From assembly GCF_000211815.1 (NCBI RefSeq), contig NZ_GL890816.1, positions 42,499 through 106,498 of the forward strand: a stretch of 64,000 nt of DNA, in the 5' to 3' direction. Below the pieces are notes generated by a model that had not been told where the DNA came from, ran no database searches, and saw only the letters and a list, made by a program, of their open reading frames with translations. Positions 28,075 to 37,607 of this stretch are shown here, one piece after another. This DNA is from Moorena producens 3L (GTDB taxonomy: Bacteria > Cyanobacteriota > Cyanobacteriia > Cyanobacteriales > Coleofasciculaceae). How positions within the stretch are numbered: position 1 is the stretch's first letter; each line of letters begins with the position of its first letter. A program made the translations under genes and the position numbers.

Positions 28075-28133
28075 CGAAGGCAATACCAAGACTCGAACCT
28101 GAAGACTATACAGAATAAATAAAGAATAAATGT

Positions 28134-28171
28134 AATGGCACCCTTTAGTTTATAAATTAAAGGGTGCCATT
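28134..28171. terminator. Strong intrinsic terminator hairpin
   Basis: aatggcaccctttag pairs with ctaaagggtgccatt-type sequence (14-bp stem aatggcacccttta / taaagggtgccatt) around gtttataaat, followed by a T-rich run (accgtttttg). It lies between convergent genes (DUF948 on plus, RTX protease on minus) and could serve both. Confidence 0.75.
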
Positions 28172-28351
28172 ATACCGTTTTTGTTAATGGATGAGAAATC
28201 TAGTTAGTCAGTAATTGAGAACTGGTAAACACCAGCAGATAAAAGTATAGCAATCCTATTCAAACAGGCAGAAAAATCAGTCCGACTCTCGGTAGATGCT
28301 TCCCCATCTTCCCTAACTTCGGTCATCTTGCCAATCTTACAACTGGTCAGA

Positions 28352-31300
28352 TTAGGAAAGAAATTCAAGTCTACTGCTGACATCACTCACAGATACATCG
28401 TGTAATACTGCAATCAAATCATTCTTAAAATATAAAGCTGTGCTACCGGGTAACCCATTATCAGCGTCAACCAAATCATATTGATCCGCTACACCATAGA
28501 GCTGAATGATGTCTTTAGATTCTAAGTCATAAATCTCTGCATAATCATTGTCGCCCTTACCCTGGTAGAAAGCGCGATGATCATCTCCTAGGATAAAAGT
28601 ATCTGACCAAGCTCCACCAACAAGAACATCAATTTCACCATTACCTCGGGAACCATTTCCAACTCCATTGAGAGTGTCATTACCGGAACCTCCAATCAAA
28701 TAGTCGTTACCAGAGCCACCCTTAAGGAAGTCATGGTGCTGCCCACCGTCGAGGAGGTCATCACCCGAACCTCCGATCAAATAGTCGTTGCCAGAGCCAC
28801 CCTCAAGACTATCATGGTCCCGGCCACCGTCGAGGAGGTCATCACCCGAACCTCCGATCAAATAGTTATTCCCAGAGCTACCTTTTAAGGTATCATGGTC
28901 ACTCCCGCCATCAAGGGTGTCATCACCCGAAGCCCCGATCAAAGAGTCGTTACCAGAGCCACCCTCAAGGCTGTCATTTCCATCGTCTCCTCTAAGGTAG
29001 TCATTGCCAGAGCCACCTTTGAGGGTGTCACCTCCCTTACCTCCTCTGAGACTATCATCTTCTGTCCCAGCCTCGATCAGGTCATCACCCGAACCTCCGC
29101 TTAGATTGTCCTCACCTGAACTACCTTCTAGGGTATCGTTGCCTACATCTCCCATGATCCTATCATTGCCAACACCCCCAGAAAGGGAGTCATCTCCCTG
29201 ACCACCTCCGAGAGTGTCATGACCCGAGCCACCATGGAGAGTGTCATTGCCCCAAGTGCCCCTGAGAAAGTCGTTACCGAAACCTCCCACAAGACTGTCA
29301 TCCCCAGAACCTCCTGAAAGAGTGTCATGACCCGAGCCACCAATTAGTGTGTCATTATTGCGATTACCCCAAAGCCTATCATCACCATGACCGCCTTCAA
29401 GGCGGTTATCGTAACGGTCTCCCCTAATCGATTTGCTTTCCCAATTCTGGTTAAGGACTTCAATCGTGAAAATTTCCTCGTAGCTTTTACCTCCGGAATC
29501 CGTGGTGCGGATTTTGATCGGGTGACTAGAGTTGACATCAAAGTCTAAGAGAGTGCCATCTTTGACTTTTAGTTGATCGTCAACAATTTTAAAGCGACCC
29601 TGAGCATCATCTAATAATTTATAAGTATGGCTATCTCCCCAATCAACATCCTTAGTAGTCAGCCTAGCAATAGTAGTGCCATTTTTACTGAATTCTTTGA
29701 CACTGTTGCCATCAAGGCTGATATCTGTCGGAGCAAAATTCTGGTTAAGGACCTCAATGGTGAAAATTTCCTCGTAGCTTTTACCTCCGGAATCCGTGGT
29801 GCGGATTTTGATCGGGTGACTAGAGTTGACATCAAAGTCTAAGAGAGTGCCATCTTTGACTTTTAGTTGATCGTCAACAATTTTAAAGCGACCCTGAGCA
29901 TCATCTAATAATTTATAAGTATGGCTATCTCCCCAATCAACATCCTTAGTAGTCAGCCTAGCAATGGTCGTGCCATTTTCACTCAATTCCTTGACACTGT
30001 TCCCAGAAAGGGTGATATCCGTTGGAGCACTATTCTGGTTTTCGAGGACTTCGATACTGAAAGTTTCCTCGTAGCTTTTACCCCCGGAATCCGTGGTGCG
30101 GATTTTGATCGAGTGACTAGAGTTGTCATCAAAGTCTATGAGGTGGCCATTTTTGACTTTTAGTCGATTGCCATCAATTTTAAAGCGACCTTGAGCATCA
30201 TCTAATAATTTATAAGTATGGCTATCTCCCCAATCAACATCCTTAGTAGTCAGCCTAGCAATAGTAGTGCCATTTTTACTGAATTCTTTGACACTCCTGC
30301 CATCAAGGCTGATATCTGTCGGAGCAAAATTCTGGTTAAGGACCTCAATGGTGAAAATTTCCTCGTAGCTTTTACCTCCGGAGTCGGTGGTGCGGATTTT
30401 GATCGAGTGACTAGAGTTGTCATCAAAGTCTATGAGGTGGCCATTTTTGACTTTTAGTCGATTGCCATCAATTTTAAAGCGACCTTGAGCATCATCTAAT
30501 AATTTATAAGTATGGCTATCTCCCCAATCAACATCCTTAGTAGTCAGCCTAGCAATAGTAGTGCCATTTTTACTGAATTCTTTGACACTCCTGCCATCAA
30601 GGCTGATATCTGTCGGAGCAAAATTCTGGTTAAGGACCTCAATGGTGAAAATTTCCTCGTAGCTTTTACCTCCGGAGTCGGTGGTGCGGATTTTGATCGA
30701 GTGACTAGAGTTGTCATCAAAGTCTATGAGGTGGCCATTTTTGACTTTTAGTTGATTGCCATCAATTTTAAAGCGACCTTGAGCATCATCTAATAATTTA
30801 TAAGTATGGCTATCTCCCCAATCAACATCCTTAGTAGTCAGCCTAGCAATAGTAGTGCCATTTTTACTGAATTCTTTGACACTGTTGCCATCAAGGCTGA
30901 TATCCGTCGGAGCAAAATTCTGGTTAAGGACCTCAATGGTGAAAATTTCCTCGTAGCTTTTACCTCCGGAGTCGGTGGTGCGGATTTTGATCGAGTGACT
31001 AGAGTTGTCATCAAAGTCTATGAGGTGGCCATTTTTGACTTTTAGTTGATTGCCATCAATTTTAAAGCGACCTTGAGCATCATCTAATAATTTATAAGTA
31101 TGGCTATCTCCCCAATCAACATCCTTAGTAGTCAGCCTAGCAATAGTAGTGCCATTTTTACTGAATTCTTTGACACTGTTGCCATCAAGGCTGATATCCG
31201 TCGGAGCAAAATTCTGGTTAAGGACCTCAATGGTGAAAGTTTCCTCGTAGCTTTTACCCCCCGAATCGGTGGTGCGGATTTTGATCGAGTGACTAGAGTT

Positions 31301-32809
31301 GTCATCAAAGTCTATGAGGTGGCCATTTTTGACTTTTAGTCGATTGCCATCAATTTTAAAGCGACCTTGAGCATCATCTAATAATTTATAAGTATGGCTA
31401 TCTCCCCAATCAACATCCTTAGTAGTCAGCTTAGCAATGGTAGTCCCATTTTTACTGAATTCTTTGACACTGTTGCCATCAAGGGTGATATTCGTCGGAG
31501 CAGTGTTGGTAGTTTGAGGCTCCTCTTGAACATACTGAACGTCGCTAATATTTGTTATTGTGTCCGGAATAATAATCTCTTCCCATACAGGTGCTTGACT
31601 CTCCTCCTCGAAGATAATCTTAAGGAGATCGCTTTCAGAGACTGTATGGTAGTCTTTGAGGGTAATCGAACTATCCGAGCCTAGACCAAGAATCAGGTCA
31701 TCACCGCTTTGGGTTTGGGTCACACTAGAGAAAGCATAATTGGAAAGATCTAAAGTATCTAGATAGTTCCAACCTTTAATAAGATCATCACCCGTGGAAA
31801 TTTCAAGTTCATAACCGCTAAAGATATTGGCCGCACTATTGGCAATGATGTAATCGTTACTGTTGGAGTTGATCAGATTTTCAAAAACTGTACCGAATGC
31901 GATCGCAGTCCCAAATTCAGACGTAACGTATTCTCTTCCGCTGTCATCGCTCCTAGCTTTATAAGAGCTATCATTGTAAGCTTCTTGGGTGGTCAGAATA
32001 CCCCCCTCATTCATATCAAAGTGGTAACCTTTCTCCACAAAAGTCAGGTTTGAAAAGTCTAAGGTATTTACACCACCACTATCCCAGAGGGTTTGCTTAA
32101 TCTCTTCGATCGGTTTGGTTTTACCATAATACTCACTACCATCTGTGTAGTAATTAACGCTGTCAAAGGAGTAAGTAGTATCCCCGTGGTTATACTCCCT
32201 AGCTCCATAGATAGACTGTAATGCTTGAATGTCGTAAATCATTGGGGTAATCGCTGATTTCCCAGCAAAGTTATACGACATTACTGTGTTGGTGGTATTG
32301 TCCTCGTTAAAGGGCAAAAATGGACCGTGATCATTATCCTCGTATGGATTCGGATGTTTTAACCCCAGACTATGTCCTATCTCGTGAATCACGGTCATGT
32401 AGCCATGATTCCCTGGATCGTCAGCAAATCCGTTATTACCTGTGGTGTCGTAAGCTTGGTTCAAATGCACATCCCCGGCCACATCCGACCAATTGCCAAC
32501 ATTGGTATTAAATCCCTCAGGCAAATAGGTATAGGCATAGCCCGGACCATCAGATACCATGTAGCGCAATAGACCATAGTCTGTTGCTGTATCTGCTACC
32601 TCATGGAAATCAACAGCAATGTATCTTTCCAGAGTTTCGAGGATGCTTCTGATATTGTCTTTGGTTTTTTCTGATATCTCTGAAACCCCCGTTTCAGGTC
32701 CGTAATAAGAACCACTATTGGCATTGTTATAGAAGCTGTAGGTGATAGTATTAGTGTCCCAATGGTGATGATCCAGAAGTGAATCAGCTGAGGAAAATGT
32801 GTTAGACAT
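28352..32809 (-). CDS. Secreted M10/serralysin-like metalloprotease with cadherin-like repeats and RTX tail
   Basis: 1485 residues. Residues 1-400 are a peptidase_M10-type domain: zinc motif HEIGHSLGLKH (H142, E143, H146, H152) and Met-turn TVMSYN, followed by YDIQALQSIYG as in serralysins. Residues about 435-1126 are seven cadherin-like repeats of 98 residues (294 bp), nearly identical even at DNA level, each with KDVDWGDSHTYKLLDDAQGRFKI. Residues about 1127-1430 are RTX nonapeptides (GGSGNDYLIGGSGDDLLDGG) that bind Ca2+. There is no N-terminal signal peptide; type I (TolC) export is expected from the RTX region. No export genes are adjacent. It probably cuts extracellular or surface proteins. 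Intact by sequence. Confidence 0.9.
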   Translation of the reverse strand: MSNTFSSADSLLDHHHWDTNTITYSFYNNANSGSYYGPETGVSEISEKTKDNIRSILETLERYIAVDFHEVADTATDYGLLRYMVSDGPGYAYTYLPEGFNTNVGNWSDVAGDVHLNQAYDTTGNNGFADDPGNHGYMTVIHEIGHSLGLKHPNPYEDNDHGPFLPFNEDNTTNTVMSYNFAGKSAITPMIYDIQALQSIYGAREYNHGDTTYSFDSVNYYTDGSEYYGKTKPIEEIKQTLWDSGGVNTLDFSNLTFVEKGYHFDMNEGGILTTQEAYNDSSYKARSDDSGREYVTSEFGTAIAFGTVFENLINSNSNDYIIANSAANIFSGYELEISTGDDLIKGWNYLDTLDLSNYAFSSVTQTQSGDDLILGLGSDSSITLKDYHTVSESDLLKIIFEEESQAPVWEEIIIPDTITNISDVQYVQEEPQTTNTAPTNITLDGNSVKEFSKNGTTIAKLTTKDVDWGDSHTYKLLDDAQGRFKIDGNRLKVKNGHLIDFDDNSSHSIKIRTTDSGGKSYEETFTIEVLNQNFAPTDISLDGNSVKEFSKNGTTIARLTTKDVDWGDSHTYKLLDDAQGRFKIDGNQLKVKNGHLIDFDDNSSHSIKIRTTDSGGKSYEEIFTIEVLNQNFAPTDISLDGNSVKEFSKNGTTIARLTTKDVDWGDSHTYKLLDDAQGRFKIDGNQLKVKNGHLIDFDDNSSHSIKIRTTDSGGKSYEEIFTIEVLNQNFAPTDISLDGRSVKEFSKNGTTIARLTTKDVDWGDSHTYKLLDDAQGRFKIDGNRLKVKNGHLIDFDDNSSHSIKIRTTDSGGKSYEEIFTIEVLNQNFAPTDISLDGRSVKEFSKNGTTIARLTTKDVDWGDSHTYKLLDDAQGRFKIDGNRLKVKNGHLIDFDDNSSHSIKIRTTDSGGKSYEETFSIEVLENQNSAPTDITLSGNSVKELSENGTTIARLTTKDVDWGDSHTYKLLDDAQGRFKIVDDQLKVKDGTLLDFDVNSSHPIKIRTTDSGGKSYEEIFTIEVLNQNFAPTDISLDGNSVKEFSKNGTTIARLTTKDVDWGDSHTYKLLDDAQGRFKIVDDQLKVKDGTLLDFDVNSSHPIKIRTTDSGGKSYEEIFTIEVLNQNWESKSIRGDRYDNRLEGGHGDDRLWGNRNNDTLIGGSGHDTLSGGSGDDSLVGGFGNDFLRGTWGNDTLHGGSGHDTLGGGQGDDSLSGGVGNDRIMGDVGNDTLEGSSGEDNLSGGSGDDLIEAGTEDDSLRGGKGGDTLKGGSGNDYLRGDDGNDSLEGGSGNDSLIGASGDDTLDGGSDHDTLKGSSGNNYLIGGSGDDLLDGGRDHDSLEGGSGNDYLIGGSGDDLLDGGQHHDFLKGGSGNDYLIGGSGNDTLNGVGNGSRGNGEIDVLVGGAWSDTFILGDDHRAFYQGKGDNDYAEIYDLESKDIIQLYGVADQYDLVDADNGLPGSTALYFKNDLIAVLHDVSVSDVSSRLEFLS
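29440..31505 (-). repeat. Seven 294-bp tandem repeats within the protease gene
   Basis: The unit is exactly 294 bp, shown by the recurring ataagtatggctatctccccaatc block at 29625, 29919, 30216, 30510, 30804, 31098 and 31392 (spacings 294-297). Adjacent units 30216-31098 are almost identical, including silent sites, pointing to recent duplication or gene conversion. Confidence 0.9.
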
Positions 32810-34156
32810 TGCTTTTAGTTAACTCTTACTGCTTGACAAAGCCTAGTTACGGTAAATGATTTGGCGCTCAGGGAAGTTCCTGATTGTTGATGGTTCATGT
32901 TTAATGGCTTATTGCCAGTTGCCATGAATCGTAGCTATAACCCCATTCTATAACTATTAAAAACCACTGAATTTCCTAGGATATTTATGTGAAAAACAAT
33001 AAATATTAGATAGTTTTTAGACTTAAATTAATCATGAATTATATATGTTTAAAGTCAAGTTTAATATGTGTATACTTTTGGTTTGGTTTTGGTTTTTTTA
33101 CGGCTTATATGCCCAAAAAAAACCAAAACGTAAATCCGGACAATAATCAGTAATTAAATAAATTAAATTTAAATAAATTAAGTTAGCATTTTTAAGTATG
33201 AAATATGAATTTTTATTGAAGTTTTTGATTGTCAATTAAGCCACATTAACATCAGATAGCGTTTTTATTTTAGTTTTGAACATACTACCTTAGGTAATAT
33301 ACAAAATACAAAATGCAAAACGCAATAGGGGAAACAGCTCCAGCGTTTTATTGTCCACTAAAGACCTCCTAGGTTTACATCTCATTTATAAACCCTATAA
33401 ATAAAGCCTAGGAATAGGGATAAACTCTCAAAATTTTCCAGTTTACGTCGAACTCCAATCCTAGTTATGTGAAGTTAGTATAAAGTTATAACAAATAGAT
33501 AGAGGCTAAAATCAGTAGTTTTTCTAGGTCACCGTTTATTGGTAAGCATTCAGCATTCAGCTTAAGCTTTTTTTTGTAGGTGATGTCGCCATGATGCCCT
33601 TTTGTTCGGTTCGTTCTGTTGCCAGCATCATGAATGGCTGATAGCTGGCAACCATAGCATGGGCTTAGTTGCGTAGGGTGCGTAGGGTGTGTTATATCAT
33701 GTCAGGATAATTACCCTTAATAAAAATTTCCCCCATCTCCCCATATTCCCCTCCTGGGAGGTTCCCATCTCCCCATCTCCCCACACTTCCCGCGCCCGGG
33801 CCCCAAAATTGATGGGTATTCAACCAGACTTGATATTAGGGGCGGGCTTGCCCTCATCTTCAACCTCGTAGCCAGTGTTGCGACAGCCCGCCCCGTAACC
33901 CACCACCCAAGGGCGAGCCCTGATTTTCTTGGTAGCCAGTGTTGGGACAGTCGGTCCCGTAACCCACCACCTAGTAGGCTGAAGGGTTACGTTGATCAAG
34001 CCTGCCTTTCAAACATAGAGTCTTTCATCTGTGTATTCTGATTTCTCAAGCTTCCCCTCCCTAAGTTGTTGCTCAAGTCATTGAGTGGGGTTATCTTAGA
34101 ACGGAATTGTACTCACAGTATGAGTGTCATTATTTGCTAAGGCTCATAATTGAAAG
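32810..34156. other. Long AT-rich intergenic region
   Basis: 1.35 kb with no convincing gene. The left 500 bp are AT-rich with many taaat runs. A gtaagcattcagcattcagc element start is at 33542. A 41-bp unit (ggtagccagtgttgggacag...accaccc) is repeated at about 33870 and 33930. The promoter of the sugar-binding protein gene should lie in the last 150 bp. Confidence 0.45.
33868..33970. repeat. Direct repeat, about 41 bp, twice
   Basis: gtagccagtgttg[cg]gacag[ct][cg][cg]g.cccgtaacccaccaccc occurs at about 33869-33909 and 33930-33971. The copies differ at a few positions and are separated by gggcgagccctga. Function unknown. Confidence 0.6.
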
Positions 34157-35503
34157 ATGTTCAGACCCAAATTCTGGATCAAGATAGGTTTTGTCGAACA
34201 GATAGGAGAATTTTTGGCGAAATTTAGAACTAAACCGGCTCCTAACACGGTATTTACTACTGTATTTCTAGGTTTATCTTTAGTTTTAGTCGCCTGTGCC
34301 CCCAAAGGTAGAGAAAGTAAAAGCAATACGGTTACTATCCTGGGAGTAATGACAGGGGAAGGGGAGCAAATCATCGAACAGATACTAGAACCCTTCACTA
34401 AAGAAACGGGTATCAAGGTGGTGTATGAAGCCAGTAGTGATTTCGCCACCCTCCTACCTGTGTTGGTGGAATCTGGAAATGCTCCCGATCTTGCCATGTT
34501 CCCTCAACCGGGTTTGATGGCTGACTTTGCTAGGGAAGGTCAACTGGTCCCTCTAGATACCTTCATGGACAAATCCCAGTTATCTGCTGCTTATTCTCAA
34601 AACTGGCTAGATTTGGCAACTGTCGATAGTAAAGTATACGGGGTGTGGATTAGGGCGGCGGTCAAAAGCTTAGTTTGGTACAATCGAGCTGCGTTTAAGG
34701 CAGCTGGTTACAAAATCCCTAACACCTGGAATGAAATGATGGCACTGTCCGATCAGATTGTGGCAGATGGCGGTGTCCCTTGGTGCATCGGAATAGAAAG
34801 CGGTGCGGCTACAGGATGGGTTGGTACCGACTGGATTGAGGATATTATGTTGCGCACGGTTGGTGGGGAAGTGTATGACCAGTGGGTTGCTCACAACATT
34901 CCCTTTAATCACCCAGCGGTTAAGAATGCTTTTGAGCAGTTTGGCAACATTGCCCTTAATCCTAAGTATGTGTTTGGTGGTACTGTTGGTATTATTAGCA
35001 CTCCATTTGGTGACGCAGCCACACCCTTATTTGATAACCCCCCAGTTTGCTATCTGCATCGCCAAGCTAGCTTTCTTACTAGCTTCTTACCTAAAGATGT
35101 AGCCCTAGATAAGGATGTGAGTATCTTTCTGTTACCGGGTATTAAACAGGAATTGGGAGTGCCAGTGTTAGTGTCTGGTATTGCGACTGCTATGTTTAAG
35201 GATACTCCAGAAGCACGGAAGTTGATGGAGTATTTATCAACTGCCCAACCCCATACTATCTGGGCAAGTCAGGGAGATTATGTTTCACCCCATAAACAGG
35301 TTAGTTTGGATGCTTACCCCAATCACATTCTTAAACGTCAAGCGGAAATCTTAGCCAATGCGGATATGGTGCGCTTCGATGGTTCGGATATGATGCCAGG
35401 AGCCGTGGGTACCGGGACATTCTGGAGTGGCATTGTTGATTATATTGGTGGGACAGATGTGGATACAGTTCTGAAAACTATTGAGGAAAGTTGGCCAGAT
35501 TAA
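34157..35503 (+). CDS. ggtB: Sugar ABC transporter substrate-binding lipoprotein (GgtB/AglE-like)
   Basis: 448 residues. A lipobox (LSLVLVACAPKG, Cys as lipid anchor) places it as a periplasm-facing lipoprotein. The MalE-like core includes VTILGVMTGEGEQIIEQILEPFTKETGIKVVYEAS and NTWNEMMALSDQIVADGG. Together with the two permeases downstream it matches the alpha-glucoside/glucosylglycerol (Ggt) importers of cyanobacteria, used for compatible-solute uptake. Substrate assignment is by family resemblance. The N-terminal extension before the lipobox is about 38 residues, so an internal start is possible. Confidence 0.8.
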   Translation: MFRPKFWIKIGFVEQIGEFLAKFRTKPAPNTVFTTVFLGLSLVLVACAPKGRESKSNTVTILGVMTGEGEQIIEQILEPFTKETGIKVVYEASSDFATLLPVLVESGNAPDLAMFPQPGLMADFAREGQLVPLDTFMDKSQLSAAYSQNWLDLATVDSKVYGVWIRAAVKSLVWYNRAAFKAAGYKIPNTWNEMMALSDQIVADGGVPWCIGIESGAATGWVGTDWIEDIMLRTVGGEVYDQWVAHNIPFNHPAVKNAFEQFGNIALNPKYVFGGTVGIISTPFGDAATPLFDNPPVCYLHRQASFLTSFLPKDVALDKDVSIFLLPGIKQELGVPVLVSGIATAMFKDTPEARKLMEYLSTAQPHTIWASQGDYVSPHKQVSLDAYPNHILKRQAEILANADMVRFDGSDMMPGAVGTGTFWSGIVDYIGGTDVDTVLKTIEESWPD

Positions 35504-35944
35504 GTATGAGGAATTAGGGATTAGTCATTGTCAAAAAAAATATTTATTTAAAATCGCCTTCTAATGTTACTTTAGCAGAATTGCCTGGGAAATCTGTAAC
35601 TATAAGATACTGAAATCAAATTAAGTCAGTTATTCGCAACCATTTAGCGAAAGGGACAATAGTGCCGTTTAGGCATTAATTACGATTAAATCTCTGAGTG
35701 CAATATCAGCAATTGCGCTTCGCTCCGCTGTAACGGCAATCCCTTGGGGTGTAAGCAGGAAGGATATAGTAGGATGTCAGTGACTACTATAAATTTGGCG
35801 TTGCTGAATATTTGGGTACTGTATAGTTGGAGCAGTTACCGATTACCGATTACCGATTACCTTTGGATCTTCCATAATTGAGGAACACCGTAAGTTTAGG
35901 ATTCCCCCTTTAGGCCAAACTCAAGTTTAAATAAGAAATAAGCT
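35504..35944. other. Spacer with gattacc repeat
   Basis: 440 bp without a gene. Contains a tandem gttaccgattaccgattaccgattacc stretch (35834-35860) and part of a small gcgcttcgctccgctg repeat. It separates the binding protein from the nuclease-like gene. Confidence 0.4.
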
Positions 35945-36538
35945 ATGGATACTAGTCAGATTGATAAATTTGTTTCCTATTGCCAAGGTGAACAGCCACA
36001 AAGTGAAGAAGATATGAGACGTTTTTTTATAGGGGTTATTGGTTTTCCCTATGATAAGGAACTTCTATTACAGGCATATCTATTTTTCAATATAAACTCA
36101 TTATTTCCAACCTGTAGTCAGCTCATCCTGTTTGAAAAGGCTCTAATCCAAGACTATACAAATTTAGGCAAAGTGGATTTTGTTTATCTTAGTAAAAACA
36201 AAAAAATATTTTTAATTGAAACAAAATATATTGATACTGAAGCAACAGGAAAACACGAAAGAACTAGAAGAAATAAGCATAGAAATAAGGTAGTGGAACA
36301 AGTCATTGATTGGAAATACAAATTGAGGGATTATTGGAATATATCAACTAACCAAATTAATTGTGGAGTATTTACAACCGATCCACAAGTAGGTGATCGT
36401 GCAAGGAGCACTGACATTATCGCTAAATCAATATCTATCTATGAACTGGAACGGTGGCAAAAAAATTATAAATTTTATAAATTAGACCATGGCAAGAAAC
36501 GGGATTCGGTGAGAGATATATATGAGGTGATCAAGTGA
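35945..36538 (+). CDS. PD-(D/E)XK nuclease-like hypothetical protein
   Basis: 197 residues, Lys- and Tyr-rich. The segment NLGKVDFVYLSKNKKIFLIETKYID gives the D...ExK spacing of the PD-(D/E)XK nuclease fold, then KVVEQVIDWKYKLRDYW and NCGVFTTDPQVGD. No partner methylase or specificity subunit is adjacent, so a restriction function is unproven. It sits between the binding protein and the permease genes of a sugar transporter, and is more AT-rich than they are, so it looks inserted. Its 3' end lies in a gatcaagt repeat. Confidence 0.65.
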   Translation: MDTSQIDKFVSYCQGEQPQSEEDMRRFFIGVIGFPYDKELLLQAYLFFNINSLFPTCSQLILFEKALIQDYTNLGKVDFVYLSKNKKIFLIETKYIDTEATGKHERTRRNKHRNKVVEQVIDWKYKLRDYWNISTNQINCGVFTTDPQVGDRARSTDIIAKSISIYELERWQKNYKFYKLDHGKKRDSVRDIYEVIK

Positions 36539-36572
36539 TCAAGTGATCAAGTGATCAGGTGATGAAGTGATG
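36524..36572. repeat. Tandem gatcaagt repeat at the gene end
   Basis: ggtgatcaagtgatcaagtgatcaagtgatcaggtgatgaagtgatg: about five 9-bp gtgatcaa units overlap the last codons and stop of the nuclease-like gene and reach the start of the permease gene. Confidence 0.8.
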
Positions 36573-36584
36573 AGGCAATGAAGG

Positions 36585-37607
36585 ATGGTATTGTTCAAAA
36601 TTGTTACTTTCATTCTCGCCGTTGTCATAGGCTGTGCTGGGGTGATGGCTTTGTTATATGGCATGAATGGCTTGGTAAATCAGCTACCCAATAAAACGCG
36701 ATTGACCTTGGCCAAAAGGCCACGCTACGCGAACGGTCACGCTACGCGAAAGCATTTTATGGCTTGGGTATACTTAGCCCCTGCTTTAGCATTACTAACC
36801 GCTTACCTGATTCTGCCCACCCTCAATACTATCTATATCAGCTTCTTGGATAAGCGATCGCAAAATTTTGTGGGACTGGACAATTACATCTTTGCCTTTA
36901 CCAACCCTACTATGCTAATCGCTTTTCGTAACAATGTCCTTTGGTTGGTATTGGTAACAGGGTTTAGTGTAGGATTGGGTTTAATTATTGCGGTGCTGGT
37001 GGATCGGGTACGCTATGAACCGGTAGCCAAGTCCATAATCTTTATGCCCATGGCAATTTCCTTTGTGGGGGCTAGCGTGATTTGGCGATTTATCTATGCT
37101 TTTCGTCCAGCTGGATCAGAACAAATTGGCTTACTCAATGGCATTATTACCCGTTTAGGATTTGAGCCTGTAGGTTGGTTAGTGGAGCGCGAACTTAATA
37201 ATTATGCTCTGATTGTGATTATGATTTGGTTGCAGACAGGGTTTTGCTTGATTTTGCTCTCTGCTGCAATCAAAGGTATCCCCAAAGATATTATCGAAGC
37301 TGCACGGATAGATGGAGCTAGTGAGTGGCAAATCTTCTGGACAATTACTATTCCGATGATACGAGGGACTATTGCTGTGGTTGTGACTACTGTAGTAATA
37401 GCGGTGCTGAAAGTCTTTGATATTGTCTGGGTGATGACCGGTGGTAATCAAAATACGGAAGTGATTGCGTCTCGTATGATTAAGGAAATGTTCAATTATC
37501 GGAACTTTGGACGAGGTAGTGCGATCGCAGTTATTTTATTACTAGTTATTATTCCAGTTATGATTAGCAATATCCGTCGATTTCGAGAGCAGGAGAACAG
37601 CCGTTGA
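36585..37607 (+). CDS. ggtC: Sugar ABC transporter permease (GgtC/AglF-like)
   Basis: 340 residues. An extra N-terminal helix (VLFKIVTFILAVVIGCAGVMALLYGM) precedes the six-helix MalF-type core. The EAA loop IPKDIIEAARIDGASEWQIFWTITIP couples to the ATPase. FVGLDNYIFAFT and WVMTGGNQNTEVIASRM are typical of alpha-glucoside permeases. Codons 45-56 (RPRYANGHATRK) are made by two ggccacgctacgcgaa-type repeat units (36718-36750) that look inserted in frame. No gene for the ATPase lies close by. Confidence 0.85.
   Translation: MVLFKIVTFILAVVIGCAGVMALLYGMNGLVNQLPNKTRLTLAKRPRYANGHATRKHFMAWVYLAPALALLTAYLILPTLNTIYISFLDKRSQNFVGLDNYIFAFTNPTMLIAFRNNVLWLVLVTGFSVGLGLIIAVLVDRVRYEPVAKSIIFMPMAISFVGASVIWRFIYAFRPAGSEQIGLLNGIITRLGFEPVGWLVERELNNYALIVIMIWLQTGFCLILLSAAIKGIPKDIIEAARIDGASEWQIFWTITIPMIRGTIAVVVTTVVIAVLKVFDIVWVMTGGNQNTEVIASRMIKEMFNYRNFGRGSAIAVILLLVIIPVMISNIRRFREQENSR
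36718..36750. repeat. gccacgctacgcgaa repeat pair inside the permease gene
   Basis: Two tandem copies (ggccacgctacgcgaacg, then gtcacgctacgcgaaa) of a repeat otherwise found in spacers (for example near 8970-9000). It is read in frame as part of the cytoplasmic linker after the first helix of the permease. Confidence 0.75.

Noticed and set aside
28204..28386. 60-residue minus-strand ORF after the protease gene
   Set aside because: It overlaps the protease C-terminus in another frame and has no RBS.
29627..31339. Series of plus-strand ORFs (MAISPINILSSQ...) at 294-bp intervals
   Set aside because: They are the antisense shadow of the cadherin-like repeats in the protease gene. Their regularity comes from the repeat, with no RBS or family match.
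29440..31505. Periodic repeats as a CRISPR array
   Set aside because: The unit is 294 bp and lies in a coding frame with no short repeat/spacer structure and no cas genes.
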